A stretch of DNA of 64,000 nucleotides from an uncultured Eubacteriales bacterium (GCA_902475855.1 CABSBF010000001.1:1-64000), one strand, 5' to 3'. Positions 8,155 to 18,231 are shown, counted from the first letter of the stretch. Notes: generated by a model from the letters alone, not told the origin. Numbers and translations: made by a program.

Positions 8155-9279
8155 TCAGCGTGCCTTGGCAAGCTCTGTAATGATCTGATATATTCTCTGC
8201 GCGGAATCCAGCACCGCAAGTTCCCGCAAACTTTTGCGCATCTGCTCGCGGCGCGGCATATCTGCGAGAAGCTCCTTCGCCGTTTTGTACAAAAGCGTCC
8301 CATTACAGGTATTCTCATGCAGGACAACCGCAGCACCGTGCGATTCCAGAATCGCCGCGTTCTTTTCCTGATGATTGTTCGTCACATTCGGTGAAGGAAC
8401 GATGATGCAGGGCGTACCTGCAACGGCAATTTCATTGAGCGTGGAGGCACCCGCGCGGCTGATTACCAGATCCGCCGCGGCCATCAGGACCGGCATATTA
8501 TAGATATATTCCTGCATTACGATCTGCGGATTCTTCGCAAGATCAACTCCCTGTTCCCTGACATACTCCGGCATCCATTTCCAGCCGAAGGAGCCGGTCG
8601 CGTGAATATGCCGCCAGAGCTTTTCCTTCGATTCCAACCGCATAAAGTCAGCAATTTGACGGTTCATCTCCCGCGCGCCGAGACTGCCCCAGGCCGAAAC
8701 AACCAAAGGCTCATCGCCCATACCGAGCTGCCGCCGTGCATCCTCGCGCCGGGTATAGAGGAATTCCTCCTGCACCGGCATTCCGACGACCTCAACGCGG
8801 TCGCGATTCCGGTAAGCATCCCGGCATTCCTCAAAACTCACCAGAATCTTATCCACGCGGTCGGCGACCAGGCGCGTTGCGAGGCCGGGTACGGCATTGG
8901 ATTCGTGCACCGCCGTGGGAACATGGCGTTTTGTCCCCTGCTTGAGCATGGGAAAGCTCGCATAGCCGCCGGTACCGAGAATGACATCCGGCTGGAATTC
9001 GTTAATAATCTCATCGGCACGCCGCAGCGCACGGCGAATGGCAACCGCAGTTCGGACATTGTGACGAATAGCGGAGGGTGTCAGCTTTCGCTGATAACTG
9101 GCAATCGTGAGTGTTTCCAGGCGGAAGCCCTCACGCGGAATGAGATTGGCTTCCATGCCGTCCACCGCGCCAACAAAGAGGATTTCCGACTCCGGCCGCT
9201 TGGCACGCAGCAGCTTCGCCACCGCCAGTGCCGGATTGATGTGTCCTCCCGAGCCGCCGCAGGTAAATATGACCTTCAA
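8155..9279 (-). CDS. murG: MurG, UDP-GlcNAc transferase forming lipid II
   Basis: MurG adds GlcNAc to lipid I at the inner face of the membrane. The 374-residue GT28 protein begins MKVIFTCGGSGGHINPALAV, with the glycine-rich acceptor loop, and has the second loop TGGYASFP and the C-terminal ISRAGASTLNEIAVAGTPCIIVPSP donor-site region. The start codon is TTG with AAGGAGG about 8 bases upstream; no ATG or GTG is compatible with the conserved N-terminus. Confidence 0.97.
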   Translation of the reverse strand: MKVIFTCGGSGGHINPALAVAKLLRAKRPESEILFVGAVDGMEANLIPREGFRLETLTIASYQRKLTPSAIRHNVRTAVAIRRALRRADEIINEFQPDVILGTGGYASFPMLKQGTKRHVPTAVHESNAVPGLATRLVADRVDKILVSFEECRDAYRNRDRVEVVGMPVQEEFLYTRREDARRQLGMGDEPLVVSAWGSLGAREMNRQIADFMRLESKEKLWRHIHATGSFGWKWMPEYVREQGVDLAKNPQIVMQEYIYNMPVLMAAADLVISRAGASTLNEIAVAGTPCIIVPSPNVTNNHQEKNAAILESHGAAVVLHENTCNGTLLYKTAKELLADMPRREQMRKSLRELAVLDSAQRIYQIITELAKAR

Positions 9280-9291
9280 AGCAAGGCCTCC

Positions 9292-10440
9292 TTAATTCGG
9301 ACTTTGGGATATACTTCGCGAGATATTGAGCACAATACCGTTTTCCGCCAACTGCATGATGAGCGCCGTGCCGCCGGAGGAGAAAAACGGAAGTGAAATA
9401 CCCGTCGACGGCAGCAGATTCGTCACGACCGCCACATTCAGGAACACCTGAATGGCAAGCAGCGTCGTAAGGCCGGCCGCCAGCAGCATGGAATAGCGGT
9501 CGCGCGCGTGCATGGCAATCCAGTAGCCGCGGATCACAAGCAGTGCAAACAGCGCCAGAATCCCGATTGCGCCGATAAAGCCAAGCTCCTCACAGACGAT
9601 GGCAAAGATGTAGTCGTTGTGCTCTTCCGGCAGGTACATATACTTCTGACGACTGCGGCCAAATCCAAGTCCTGTCAGCCCGCCGGAGCCGATGGCATAC
9701 TGTGACTGCAAAATTTGCAGTCCCTTGTCCAGCGGATCGGATTCCGGATCAAGCCATGCATGAATTCGGTTTGCAGTATAGCCCTTTGTTAAAAGATAGA
9801 CCGCAACGAGCGCAGCCGCAACAAAAATCAGGCCGGCAAGAAATTTCCAGTTTGTTCCGCCGAGGATCATCATAACGAAACCGACGGCAAGAATGATGAG
9901 CGTGGCGGACATATGCGGCTCCAGATACAGAAGGCCCGCGATCGCGCCGAGAATCAGCATATAGGGGGCAAAACCATACTTAAAGCCTTTCATATCCCTT
10001 GTGTGCGCAGCCATGATCGCTGCAAATGAGGTAATCACGGCGAATTTTGCAATCTCCGAGGGCTGGAAGCGCGTAAAGCCCAGGCTGATCCAGCGCGTTG
10101 CGCCGCCAACCTCCACGCCGATCACCGGCACAAGCGCCAGAAGCACGACAGAGGTGAGAAGGATCAGCAGCGACAGCTTCTGGTACCATTCGTAGGGAAT
10201 GCGGCTGAACAGGAACAGCACGCCCATGCCCATGACTGCAAACATTAGCTGGCTGATAAAATACTTCGCGGAATTTCCGGTTTTATAATAAGCTCTGGCA
10301 TAGCTGGCAGAAAACAGCATGATCAAACCGATGACCACAAGCAGCACCGTGAGAACCAGATACGGCATATCAATCATGCCGCGATCGGTTTCCACCGGAC
10401 GCAGGGCAGAATTTGCAGGCTTTTTTCGGTTCACAACCAT
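9292..10440 (-). CDS. ftsW: FtsW, SEDS-family peptidoglycan polymerase
   Basis: FtsW is the SEDS glycosyltransferase of the divisome and works with a class B PBP. The 382-residue protein has about ten membrane segments, the SEDS region FQPSEIAKFAVI, the loop SQYAIGSGGLTGLGFGRSRQK and the C-terminal PSTGISLPFFSSGG motif. The ATG at 10440 was chosen because GGGAGG precedes it and the longer upstream frame is not FtsW-like. The gene is followed closely by murG. Confidence 0.95.
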   Translation of the reverse strand: MVVNRKKPANSALRPVETDRGMIDMPYLVLTVLLVVIGLIMLFSASYARAYYKTGNSAKYFISQLMFAVMGMGVLFLFSRIPYEWYQKLSLLILLTSVVLLALVPVIGVEVGGATRWISLGFTRFQPSEIAKFAVITSFAAIMAAHTRDMKGFKYGFAPYMLILGAIAGLLYLEPHMSATLIILAVGFVMMILGGTNWKFLAGLIFVAAALVAVYLLTKGYTANRIHAWLDPESDPLDKGLQILQSQYAIGSGGLTGLGFGRSRQKYMYLPEEHNDYIFAIVCEELGFIGAIGILALFALLVIRGYWIAMHARDRYSMLLAAGLTTLLAIQVFLNVAVVTNLLPSTGISLPFFSSGGTALIMQLAENGIVLNISRSISQSPN

Positions 10441-10451
10441 GCCTCCCTTCT

Positions 10452-11459
10452 TCAGACGGTCATCGCTCCGATCCAAGCCTGCACGCCGAACCATGCAAGC
10501 ACACACATAACGACCGTCACGGAAACAAATACGACCCAGATTTTCTTTTCCGACCAGCCGCACATTTCAAAATGGTGATGGATGGGCGCCATTTTGAAAA
10601 TGCGCTTACCATGCGTCAGCTTGAAGTAGCCAACCTGAAGAATGTCGGAAAGCGTTTCAATAATGTAGATAATGCCGACAAGCAGGAGGATCAGCGGCAT
10701 ATCCAACGCAAAGGCCAGGCCGCAGACCGCGCCGCCGAGAAACAGAGAGCCGGTATCGCCCATGAACACCTTCGCGGGGTAGAAATTATATACAAGGAAG
10801 CCGCCGAGGCCGCCCAGCAGTGCTGCCGGGAAGGTGGCAAGGCCGGACTTTTTCATCAGCATGGACGCCAGGACGAAGAAGAGCATGACCGGCATCGTCA
10901 CACCGGTTGCAAGACCGTCGATACCATCGGTGAGGTTGACCGCGTTGACGCAGCCGACAATCACAAACACGGCAAAGGCCATATACACCACCGGATGAAT
11001 TCCTGTCACAGGCGTTTTCACAAAAGGAACGTACAGGTCGCAGGTCAGGGCGCCGTTTCTGTAGAGGAAAAACAGGAAGAGTGCTGCCGCAGCAATCTGC
11101 AAAAGCAGCTTCTGGATCCCGGTCAGGCCAAGATTGCGCTTCTTTTTGACCTTGATGAAATCATCGGCAAAACCGATCAGGCCAAAGGCAAGTGCCAGCG
11201 CCAGCACCAGAAGATGGGAAAAATCCCCTGCAAGCATAGACTTCCAGCCAGTCGCGACACACAGAATCGACGCGGCAATGAAGATCAGGCCACCCATGGT
11301 CGGCGTGCCGGATTTTCCATTGTGCCACTTCGGCCCGACTTCGCGAATCGACTGCCCCGCTTTCAGCGCACGCAGCGCAGGAATCAGGAATTTACCAAGT
11401 ATCAGTGCCAGGACAAAGCCGGCCAGCAGTGAAATCAGCACCATCAGCAGGTCAAACAT
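10452..11459 (-). CDS. mraY: Phospho-MurNAc-pentapeptide transferase MraY
   Basis: MraY makes lipid I from UDP-MurNAc-pentapeptide and undecaprenyl phosphate. The 335-residue membrane protein has about ten helices, GTPTMGGLIF near the N-terminus, the catalytic NAVNLTDGIDGLA region and the cytosolic APIHHHFEMCGWSEKKIW loop. The ftsW start lies 11 bases downstream. Confidence 0.97.
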   Translation of the reverse strand: MFDLLMVLISLLAGFVLALILGKFLIPALRALKAGQSIREVGPKWHNGKSGTPTMGGLIFIAASILCVATGWKSMLAGDFSHLLVLALALAFGLIGFADDFIKVKKKRNLGLTGIQKLLLQIAAAALFLFFLYRNGALTCDLYVPFVKTPVTGIHPVVYMAFAVFVIVGCVNAVNLTDGIDGLATGVTMPVMLFFVLASMLMKKSGLATFPAALLGGLGGFLVYNFYPAKVFMGDTGSLFLGGAVCGLAFALDMPLILLLVGIIYIIETLSDILQVGYFKLTHGKRIFKMAPIHHHFEMCGWSEKKIWVVFVSVTVVMCVLAWFGVQAWIGAMTV

Positions 11460-11492
11460 CGTTACATTTCCCCCATTTTTGCTTTCGTTCTA

Positions 11493-12845
11493 TCAGTCAT
11501 TGCGGAGAAGCTCCAGGACGCGTTCCATGCGCATCCCGCGGCTTCCTTTGACAAGCAGGACATCTCCGGGCTTCGTCGTGCGGCGCAGCGCCTCCGCGAG
11601 CGCCTCATGCGTCGGATAGAGCTGCGCAGGAAGGCCTGCTTCCTCTGCGCCGCGGATATATTGTTCTGCGTGCGCACCATAGGCAAAGAGAAGATCGGCG
11701 CACTGGGCCGCCTCTCTACCCACCTCAAAGTGTGCAAGCGGCGCGTAGTCGCCAAGCTCCAGCATCCCACCAAGAATGGCAATGCGGCGCCCATCGGCTT
11801 TCGTATCCTTCAAAACCTGAAGCGCGGCGCGCATGGATTCCGGCCCGGCGTTATAGCAGTCTTCAATGACCGTCATACCGCGCAGAGAATAAACTTTCTG
11901 GCGCATCCCGGTATTATGAAAACCTGCCAATCCGGCCTGTATTCCAGCGACCGGAACATTCAGTTCAAGTCCGACGGCAATCGCCGCAAGTGCGTTGCTC
12001 ACATTGTGCATTCCTACGACCGGCAGCTCCACAGGAAAACGCAGTTCCCCTGCCGCCGCCGTGAAGCGAACACCGCCGTCAGATATGCAGATGTCCTCCG
12101 CGCGAACGTCACAATCCGGCGAAATACCGAAACACTTGGCATGATGCTTCTTACGGACACTGCGAAGCATGTCGTCATCGCCATTGAAGATGACCGTGCC
12201 GCCGGGACGTAAACCCTCAAGGAGCTCCAGCTTTGCGTGCAGAATCCCCTCGCGAGAGCCGAGATTTTCAATATGCGCCGTTCCGACATTGGTAATGACC
12301 GCAATATCCGGCTGGGCAATCTGCGTCAGAATGGAAAGCTCACCGAAGTGATTCATACCCATTTCCAGCACGGCAGCCTCGCAGTCCGGGCGCAAGCCGA
12401 GCACCGTGACCGGCAGGCCGAGGCCGTTATTGAAATTCGCCGCCGTCTTTTCCGTGCGGTAAGTCGTTTCCAGCACCGCGGCGATCATTTCCTTGGTCGT
12501 CGTCTTGCCGACGCTGCCGGTAATTCCGACGCTTTTCAAAGGAAGCGACCTGCGGTACGCTGCCGCAATCGCCTGAAGCGCAGTGACGGTATCCTTCACA
12601 TAAATCGCCGGGATTTCTGCTGCAAGCGGCTTGGACGCCAACACCGCGGCTGCGCCTCCGGAAATCGCGTCAGCCGCAAAATCATGCCCGTCACGCACGC
12701 CCGTGATCGCTGCGAACAGTTCCCCGGGCTGCAAACGGCGCGTGTCAAAATTTGCGCCGTGAAACGTTTTTTCGGCGTATTCCGCCGCAACCGTTCCGCC
12801 GCACCAATCTGCCGCCTGTGCGAGGCTTACTTCTCCATTTCGCAT
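11493..12845 (-). CDS. murF: UDP-MurNAc-tripeptide-D-Ala-D-Ala ligase MurF
   Basis: MurF adds D-Ala-D-Ala to the UDP-MurNAc-tripeptide. The 450-residue Mur ligase has the ATP loop GITGSVGKTTTKEMI, the central AVLEMGMNHFGEL segment and the C-terminal domain ending in GDVLLVKGSRGMRMERVLE. The 5' end overlaps the end of murE by 19 bases, suggesting translational coupling. Confidence 0.96.
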   Translation of the reverse strand: MRNGEVSLAQAADWCGGTVAAEYAEKTFHGANFDTRRLQPGELFAAITGVRDGHDFAADAISGGAAAVLASKPLAAEIPAIYVKDTVTALQAIAAAYRRSLPLKSVGITGSVGKTTTKEMIAAVLETTYRTEKTAANFNNGLGLPVTVLGLRPDCEAAVLEMGMNHFGELSILTQIAQPDIAVITNVGTAHIENLGSREGILHAKLELLEGLRPGGTVIFNGDDDMLRSVRKKHHAKCFGISPDCDVRAEDICISDGGVRFTAAAGELRFPVELPVVGMHNVSNALAAIAVGLELNVPVAGIQAGLAGFHNTGMRQKVYSLRGMTVIEDCYNAGPESMRAALQVLKDTKADGRRIAILGGMLELGDYAPLAHFEVGREAAQCADLLFAYGAHAEQYIRGAEEAGLPAQLYPTHEALAEALRRTTKPGDVLLVKGSRGMRMERVLELLRND

Positions 12846-14275
12846 AACGCGGATGCGACCTCCTCGCGTTCATCCAAATGAACTTTTGTTGTACCGAGAA
12901 TCTGATAGGTTTCATGTCCCTTCCCGGCCAATAATATCATATCACATTTTCTCGCGCAGCGCAATGCCACTCTGATGGCGCGGCGGCGGTCTTCCTCCAC
13001 AGCATACGGTTTTTTTGTTCCGGATATGCCGGAAAGAATGTCGCGGATGATCGCCATCGGATCTTCCGTGCGGGGATTGTCTGATGTCACAATGACAAAA
13101 TCGGCATATTTTACGGCAATCTCGCCCATGATTGGGCGTTTTGTCTTGTCGCGGTCGCCGCCGCAGCCAAAGACGAGAATCACTCTGCCTTTGCAGTAAT
13201 CCTTCACGGAGCGCAGTAAATTCTCCAGTCCATCCGGCGTGTGGGCATAGTCGATCAGAACCGTAAAGGGCTTTCCGGGTGTGGGAACGACTTCCACGCG
13301 TCCTTTGACTCCCTTTGCTGCGGCAAGCGCCTGTGCGGCATCTTCCAGCGAAACACCGAGCTGGCGGACAATGCCAATGGCAACCAGCGCATTACTGACG
13401 GTAAATCGTCCCGGAATACCAACACGCACGGAAACCCGCTTATTTCCCTCACAAACCTGCATAGCAATGTGATCCGATCCAAGCTCCACATCACACGCCG
13501 AGAGCATTGCCTCGCCGGTACCGACTGTATAGACGGAGCAGGAGGCGTCAGCGATCATTTTCTCCGCCGTCGGATCGTCGAGGTTAAAGACGCCATGCTC
13601 GCACATGGTAAAGAGCTTCGCCTTCGCGCGGCGGTAATTCTCCATCGTTCCATGAAAATCCAGATGATCCTCCGTCAGATTGGTAAACGCACCAACCTGA
13701 TACCGGATGCCATCCACGCGGTGCAGCTCCAGAGCGTGCGAGGAAACCTCCATGACGACATGGGTGCAGCCCGCGTCGCGCATTTTGGCAAGCAGTCCCT
13801 GCAATTCAAAGCTCTCCGGTGTAGTCCGTTCGGTTTCCAATTGCTCGTTTCCGATCATATTCCGAATTGTTCCGATCAGGCCGACCTTCGCGCCGCAAGC
13901 CTTTTCCAGGATTTCCTTCACAAGGCAGGTGATGCTGGTCTTTCCGTTCGTGCCGGTCACACCGATCATCTGCATGGACTTTGCCGGAGCGCCGTACCAG
14001 TTGACGCCAAGCTGTGCCAACGCCGCCCGCGCCGAAGAAACCTGAATCCACGGAGCATCCTCCGGCATGGAATGTTCGCATAGGACTGCCACCGCACCGC
14101 GCTGCAAGGCCATAGGAATAAACTTATGGCCGTCGGTTGCATAGCCGGAAATTGCAACGAAGAGGTCACCCGGTTTTGTATTTCGGGAGTCATAGCTCAC
14201 GCCGGTGATTTCAAGCTCCGCATCCGCGTTCTTTGAAAGAAGCGTAAGTCCATCCAGCAAAGTTCCTAATTTCAT
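12827..14275 (-). CDS. murE: UDP-MurNAc-L-Ala-D-Glu:meso-DAP ligase MurE
   Basis: MurE adds the third residue of the stem peptide. The 482-residue protein has the ATP loop GVTGTNGKTSITCLV and the specificity motif DNPR in TSDNPRTEDPMAII, which is characteristic of meso-diaminopimelate-adding enzymes, so the organism probably has DAP-type peptidoglycan. The ATG at 14275 has GTAGGTG six bases upstream; a GTG three codons earlier overlaps that site and is less likely. Confidence 0.96.
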   Translation of the reverse strand: MKLGTLLDGLTLLSKNADAELEITGVSYDSRNTKPGDLFVAISGYATDGHKFIPMALQRGAVAVLCEHSMPEDAPWIQVSSARAALAQLGVNWYGAPAKSMQMIGVTGTNGKTSITCLVKEILEKACGAKVGLIGTIRNMIGNEQLETERTTPESFELQGLLAKMRDAGCTHVVMEVSSHALELHRVDGIRYQVGAFTNLTEDHLDFHGTMENYRRAKAKLFTMCEHGVFNLDDPTAEKMIADASCSVYTVGTGEAMLSACDVELGSDHIAMQVCEGNKRVSVRVGIPGRFTVSNALVAIGIVRQLGVSLEDAAQALAAAKGVKGRVEVVPTPGKPFTVLIDYAHTPDGLENLLRSVKDYCKGRVILVFGCGGDRDKTKRPIMGEIAVKYADFVIVTSDNPRTEDPMAIIRDILSGISGTKKPYAVEEDRRRAIRVALRCARKCDMILLAGKGHETYQILGTTKVHLDEREEVASALCEMEK

Positions 14276-14284
14276 AGTTGGCAC

Positions 14285-16654
14285 CTACCCTTGTGCTGTC
14301 GAATCCGTTGCCGTCGTGTCGATAAAGGTCACGACGATCATCGTACCGCGTGCCACCTGCACGCCGGGGTCAATATCCTGCTGAGATGCAATGACATAGC
14401 TTGCCGAAGAATCGACACCCTTTGCCTGCATATAAAGGCCGCAGTCCGCCAATACCTGATTTGCCTGTGCCACGGTCAGGCCGGCGAGATTCGGCACCGC
14501 AACCTGATCGGTCGGCATGGAATCATCGGTGTACAGAAGAACCGTCGAATTGCCCGGAAGCTCACGCCCATGCGCAGGAATCTGGCTGACGATCTTATCA
14601 CCATCGCCAATAATGCGATAATTCAAATAGTTTTCTTCCAGACGCCTGTTTGCTTCTTCCTCGGTCAGGCCGACCACATTCGGCATACGAACCGCAACTC
14701 TGGACATGTCCTCTGAAGAGTATTCTCCCTCTACGCCAAGATAGGGCAGAATATCCTCAAAAATGGCCGCAGCCGTCGGCGCACCCATCTGACCGCCGGA
14801 AATATAATAGCCCGAGCTACTGCGCGGCGTGTCCAGCGCCACAAGGAGAACATACTTTGGATTATCCATGGGCGCAATGCCCACAAAGGAAACAATCTTA
14901 TCCCTGGTCAGATTTCCGTTTTCATCGCGCTGATCGGTCTTTTCCGCCGTACCGGTCTTACCGCCGATGCGGTAGCCGACGACCTGGGCGTTCTTTGCCG
15001 TACCCCCGGTCACAACAGACTCGATGAGCTGGCACATTGTCTTGGAGGTTTCTTCGGAGATTACCTGACGCACAACCGTGCGGGAGTTTTTCTGCACCAA
15101 GTTGCCGTTGCTGTCAAGAACCTCCGACACAACATGCGGCTCCAGCAGGTAGCCGCCGTTGACGACCGCAGCAATCGCCCGCACAAGCTGGAGAGGCGTC
15201 GGTTTGACGGTCTGACCAAAAGAAGTGGAAATCAGATAGCTGGTGCCGTAGTTTGCATTGTCGGCAAGACGCTCGCGGCTATGGAACAGGCCGCTGGATT
15301 CACCCGGCAGATCAATCCCGGACTTTTCCATCAGACCGAAGGCACGGCAGTAATCATACATTGTATCGCCGCCCATTTGCAGCCCAATATGTGCAAAGGC
15401 AATGTTGCAGGAATTTCGCAGGGCGTCTCCCGTCGTTTCTGCGCCATGACCGGCAAGACGCCAGCAGGAAAGCGTCTGAGAGCGTCCCTCAAACGTCTCC
15501 GAGCCACCGCAGTAGAACTGATCGTTCAGCGTAACCGAGCCGCTGTCCAGCGCTGCGGCAAGCGTAATGATCTTGAAAGTCGAACCCGGTTCATAGCCGT
15601 CGGAGACGCAGCGGTTTCGCCACTGCTTCAGCCGCGCTGCTGCAACGGCATTGTTGTAAGCTTCAAAGGCCGCCGTGCGCTCTGCGCTCCCCTCCGGAAG
15701 CTTCGCCGCGTCCTCGTAGAGCTTAGCCAGCTCCTCATCGGTCTCTGTATCATAGATTTCAAGATATTTATTGGGGTCGTAGCTTCCCAGTGTAGACATG
15801 GCAACAATATCGCCGGTGTTTACATCGAATATGATGCCGAAAGCGCCGTTTTCAACAGCATAGCGATCAACCGCATCCTGAAGCTGCTTCTCCAAATAAT
15901 ACTGCACTGTGGTGTCAATTGTCAAGACTACGCTGTCGCCGTCTGATGCCTGATAGTATTTTTCATAAGAATAGAGCATCTCGGTTTCATTGTTGCCTTT
16001 GGTCGTGATGACTGCGCCTGCCGTTCCCTCAAGATAGCTGTTATAGTAGGATTCCAGTCCCTCCGAACCGACATTTTCCGTGTTCGTAAAGCCCAAAAGC
16101 TGTGCTGCAAGTGTCCCGTAAGGATAATAGCGCATGGAGTCCGGCTCCAGGTGGACTCCGATGATTTTATTGCTGCTGATGTATTCCCGCACCTGATCGC
16201 AGACCTCCTGCGTTTGGCGCCGCTTAAGCATTTTATAGCGGTATTTCACATCCGCCGCCTGTGTCTTGATCCAGCTCGCATCCAAATCCAGGATGCGAGC
16301 CAGCGCATTGGACAGCGCGTCCACATCCACTTTGTTCTGTTCCAGCTCAAGCGGGTCAAGAAAAATGTTTTCCACGCTGGACGAAGCAGCCAGCACATTC
16401 ATATTCCGGTCGTAGATCGTACCGCGTGCGGCGGTAACACTGGTTGTTCTCGTCTGGTTGCGAATAGCCTTTTCCTCGTATTTATCATGGTCGATCAACA
16501 TCAGCTTGACCAGCATGCCCGCAACGGCGCAGAACGACAAAATGCCCAGGCAGATCATCATCGCAAAAATCCCCTTGCGCACGCGGGTCACGGGGACTTC
16601 CGGATTTCTGCTGGAGCGTCGTTTTCTACTGTGCCGGGTTTCGTTCTGCTTCAT
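14285..16654 (-). CDS. Class B penicillin-binding protein with PASTA domains (FtsI/SpoVD type)
   Basis: This transpeptidase cross-links septal or spore peptidoglycan. The 789-residue protein has one N-terminal membrane helix, a PBP dimerisation domain, and a transpeptidase domain with STFK (about 358-361), SCN (415-417) and KTG (566-568). Two C-terminal PASTA repeats follow (about 655-715 and 722-780). Position between ftsL and murE argues for the division PBP; SpoVD proteins share the architecture, and the window does not separate the two. The ATG at 16654 has GGAGGAG upstream; the longer frame runs into a terminator hairpin. Confidence 0.93.
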   Translation of the reverse strand: MKQNETRHSRKRRSSRNPEVPVTRVRKGIFAMMICLGILSFCAVAGMLVKLMLIDHDKYEEKAIRNQTRTTSVTAARGTIYDRNMNVLAASSSVENIFLDPLELEQNKVDVDALSNALARILDLDASWIKTQAADVKYRYKMLKRRQTQEVCDQVREYISSNKIIGVHLEPDSMRYYPYGTLAAQLLGFTNTENVGSEGLESYYNSYLEGTAGAVITTKGNNETEMLYSYEKYYQASDGDSVVLTIDTTVQYYLEKQLQDAVDRYAVENGAFGIIFDVNTGDIVAMSTLGSYDPNKYLEIYDTETDEELAKLYEDAAKLPEGSAERTAAFEAYNNAVAAARLKQWRNRCVSDGYEPGSTFKIITLAAALDSGSVTLNDQFYCGGSETFEGRSQTLSCWRLAGHGAETTGDALRNSCNIAFAHIGLQMGGDTMYDYCRAFGLMEKSGIDLPGESSGLFHSRERLADNANYGTSYLISTSFGQTVKPTPLQLVRAIAAVVNGGYLLEPHVVSEVLDSNGNLVQKNSRTVVRQVISEETSKTMCQLIESVVTGGTAKNAQVVGYRIGGKTGTAEKTDQRDENGNLTRDKIVSFVGIAPMDNPKYVLLVALDTPRSSSGYYISGGQMGAPTAAAIFEDILPYLGVEGEYSSEDMSRVAVRMPNVVGLTEEEANRRLEENYLNYRIIGDGDKIVSQIPAHGRELPGNSTVLLYTDDSMPTDQVAVPNLAGLTVAQANQVLADCGLYMQAKGVDSSASYVIASQQDIDPGVQVARGTMIVVTFIDTTATDSTAQG

Positions 16655-16685
16655 GGATATCTCCTCCGGGAAGTTCAAAAAGTTC

Positions 16686-16726
16686 AAAAACATGGGCGGC
16701 AATTTCAATTCACCGCCCATGTTTTT
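16686..16726. terminator. Perfect terminator hairpin inside the dcw cluster
   Basis: A 14-bp perfect stem (16686-16699 with 16713-16726) with a 13-base loop ends in five T on either strand. It lies 19 bases after the ftsL stop and 32 bases before the PBP start codon, in the direction of transcription of both genes. No promoter fits between it and the PBP gene. Confidence 0.8.
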
Positions 16727-16744
16727 GTACACTATATTCGTGGA

Positions 16745-17275
16745 TCAGGTGAAGTATTCTACCGCATCGGTGAACACACTCCGCATCGCCGCAAAGGCAC
16801 GCTGGAAGATATTCTGCTCCTTTGGCGCAGTATAAACCTCCGCGGTATCCTCTGCCTGCACCTGAATGTAGACAAGCTGAGACGGGCCGGGCTTGCGCAT
16901 ATTCAGCTCCTTTGCCCGTTTTTCGATCTTCTCCAGATCAAGCGCTCCCTCATACTGGGATTGCAGCTTTGCCTTCTGCTCAGAAAGCTCAGAAAGTTCG
17001 CTTTGCAGCGCGCCGACCTCGCTTTTTGTCTCATACAACCGCACATAGCTGAAGATGACGAGAAAAAGCATCACACAGGCCATCGCGCCGCCAAGCAGCG
17101 CAAAGGGTGAAACGGCCAGTTTGGTTCTGACCTTCGGCGCACGCCGGGGGCGGGCCGGAGCATCCGGAAGCTGCGCCGGGCGCTGCTTCGGCAGCGCGTT
17201 ATTTCTCAAGTTTTGCCCGGCATAGATGTCATAAGCCGCCGAGCCGTTGCTGCGGTAGGTGTTGCGCTGTGCCAT
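16745..17275 (-). CDS. ftsL: FtsL-like cell division protein
   Basis: The 176-residue protein has a basic, proline-rich cytoplasmic N-terminus, one membrane helix (about residues 66-86) and a coiled coil (about 88-130) ending in a short conserved segment LNMRKPGPSQLVYIQV, the layout of FtsL/DivIC septum proteins. It is identified by position between rsmH and the PBP gene. The ATG at 17275 is preferred over a TTG two codons upstream. Confidence 0.82.
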   Translation of the reverse strand: MAQRNTYRSNGSAAYDIYAGQNLRNNALPKQRPAQLPDAPARPRRAPKVRTKLAVSPFALLGGAMACVMLFLVIFSYVRLYETKSEVGALQSELSELSEQKAKLQSQYEGALDLEKIEKRAKELNMRKPGPSQLVYIQVQAEDTAEVYTAPKEQNIFQRAFAAMRSVFTDAVEYFT

Positions 17276-17298
17276 AACCAAACCATCCTTTCAATTCA

Positions 17299-18231
17299 TT
17301 ATATTTTTTCCGCCACACGGAGCTTCGCGCTCCGGGCGCGAGGGTTTTCCTCCAGTTCTTTTGCGGAGGACACCACAGGCTTGCGTGTCACAAGCCGGAT
17401 CTGCGGCTTCTTGCCGCAAACGCAGACCGGAAATTCCGGCGGGCAAGTGCAGCCTCGCGCCGCCTGCTGCATCTCGGTCTTTACAATGCGATCTTCCAGT
17501 GAATGGAAGGTAATCACCGCCAGGCGACCGTTTGGATTCAGGCGGCGGATGGCCGTTTTCATCATCCGGCTGACAGAGCCAAGCTCATCATTGACCGCAA
17601 TGCGAATAGCCTGAAAACTTCTCTTGGCAGGATGCTGCTTTTCCCGCAGGGCCTGCGGCGGCATCGCGCTGCGAATCACTTCCACCAGTTCCAGCGTTGT
17701 TTCTATGGGCTTTTTTCCCCTGCTGCGCACAATTGCCGCTGCGATCTGCGGTGCGTAGCGTTCCTCGCCGTAATCGTAAAGAATGCGGCGCAATTCCTCC
17801 TGCGGCCAGCGGTTGACGATCTCCCCCGCCGTCAGCGGTTCCTCACGATTCATGCGCATATCCAAAGGTGCATCTGCCATATAGGAAAAGCCGCGGAGCG
17901 CATCGTCCAGCTGCGGAGAGGATACACCCAGATCGAAGAGCATTCCGTCTACACCTTCGATTCCAAGCTCGTCGAGGATCGCGTCCAGCTCTGCAAAGTT
18001 GGAATGAACCAGCGTCACGCGAGGAAGGTAGTCTGAAAGGCGCAGCTTCGCCGCATCCAGCGCGACCTGATCGCGATCTACTCCGATCAGGCGTCCGGTA
18101 GTCAAGCGCTTGACGATCTCCAGAGAATGACCGGCGCCGCCCAGCGTTCCGTCGAGGTAAATACCATCCGGACGGATGTTCAGTGCCTCGATGCACTCAT
18201 CCAACAGTACCGATTTATGTTGAAATTCCAT
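17299..18231 (-). CDS. rsmH: 16S rRNA m4C1402 methyltransferase RsmH
   Basis: RsmH (MraW) methylates N4 of C1402 in 16S rRNA. The 310-residue protein begins MEFQHKSVLLDECIEALNI, has the SAM loop YLDGTLGGAGHS, and the LFDLGVSSPQLD and AVITFHSLEDRIVK motifs. The ATG overlaps the mraZ stop (TGATG). Confidence 0.97.
   Translation of the reverse strand: MEFQHKSVLLDECIEALNIRPDGIYLDGTLGGAGHSLEIVKRLTTGRLIGVDRDQVALDAAKLRLSDYLPRVTLVHSNFAELDAILDELGIEGVDGMLFDLGVSSPQLDDALRGFSYMADAPLDMRMNREEPLTAGEIVNRWPQEELRRILYDYGEERYAPQIAAAIVRSRGKKPIETTLELVEVIRSAMPPQALREKQHPAKRSFQAIRIAVNDELGSVSRMMKTAIRRLNPNGRLAVITFHSLEDRIVKTEMQQAARGCTCPPEFPVCVCGKKPQIRLVTRKPVVSSAKELEENPRARSAKLRVAEKI

Noticed and set aside
14285..16654. 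Assigning the PBP gene firmly as spoVD.
   Set aside because: PASTA-bearing class B PBPs of division and sporulation have the same architecture; cluster position alone does not decide between them.
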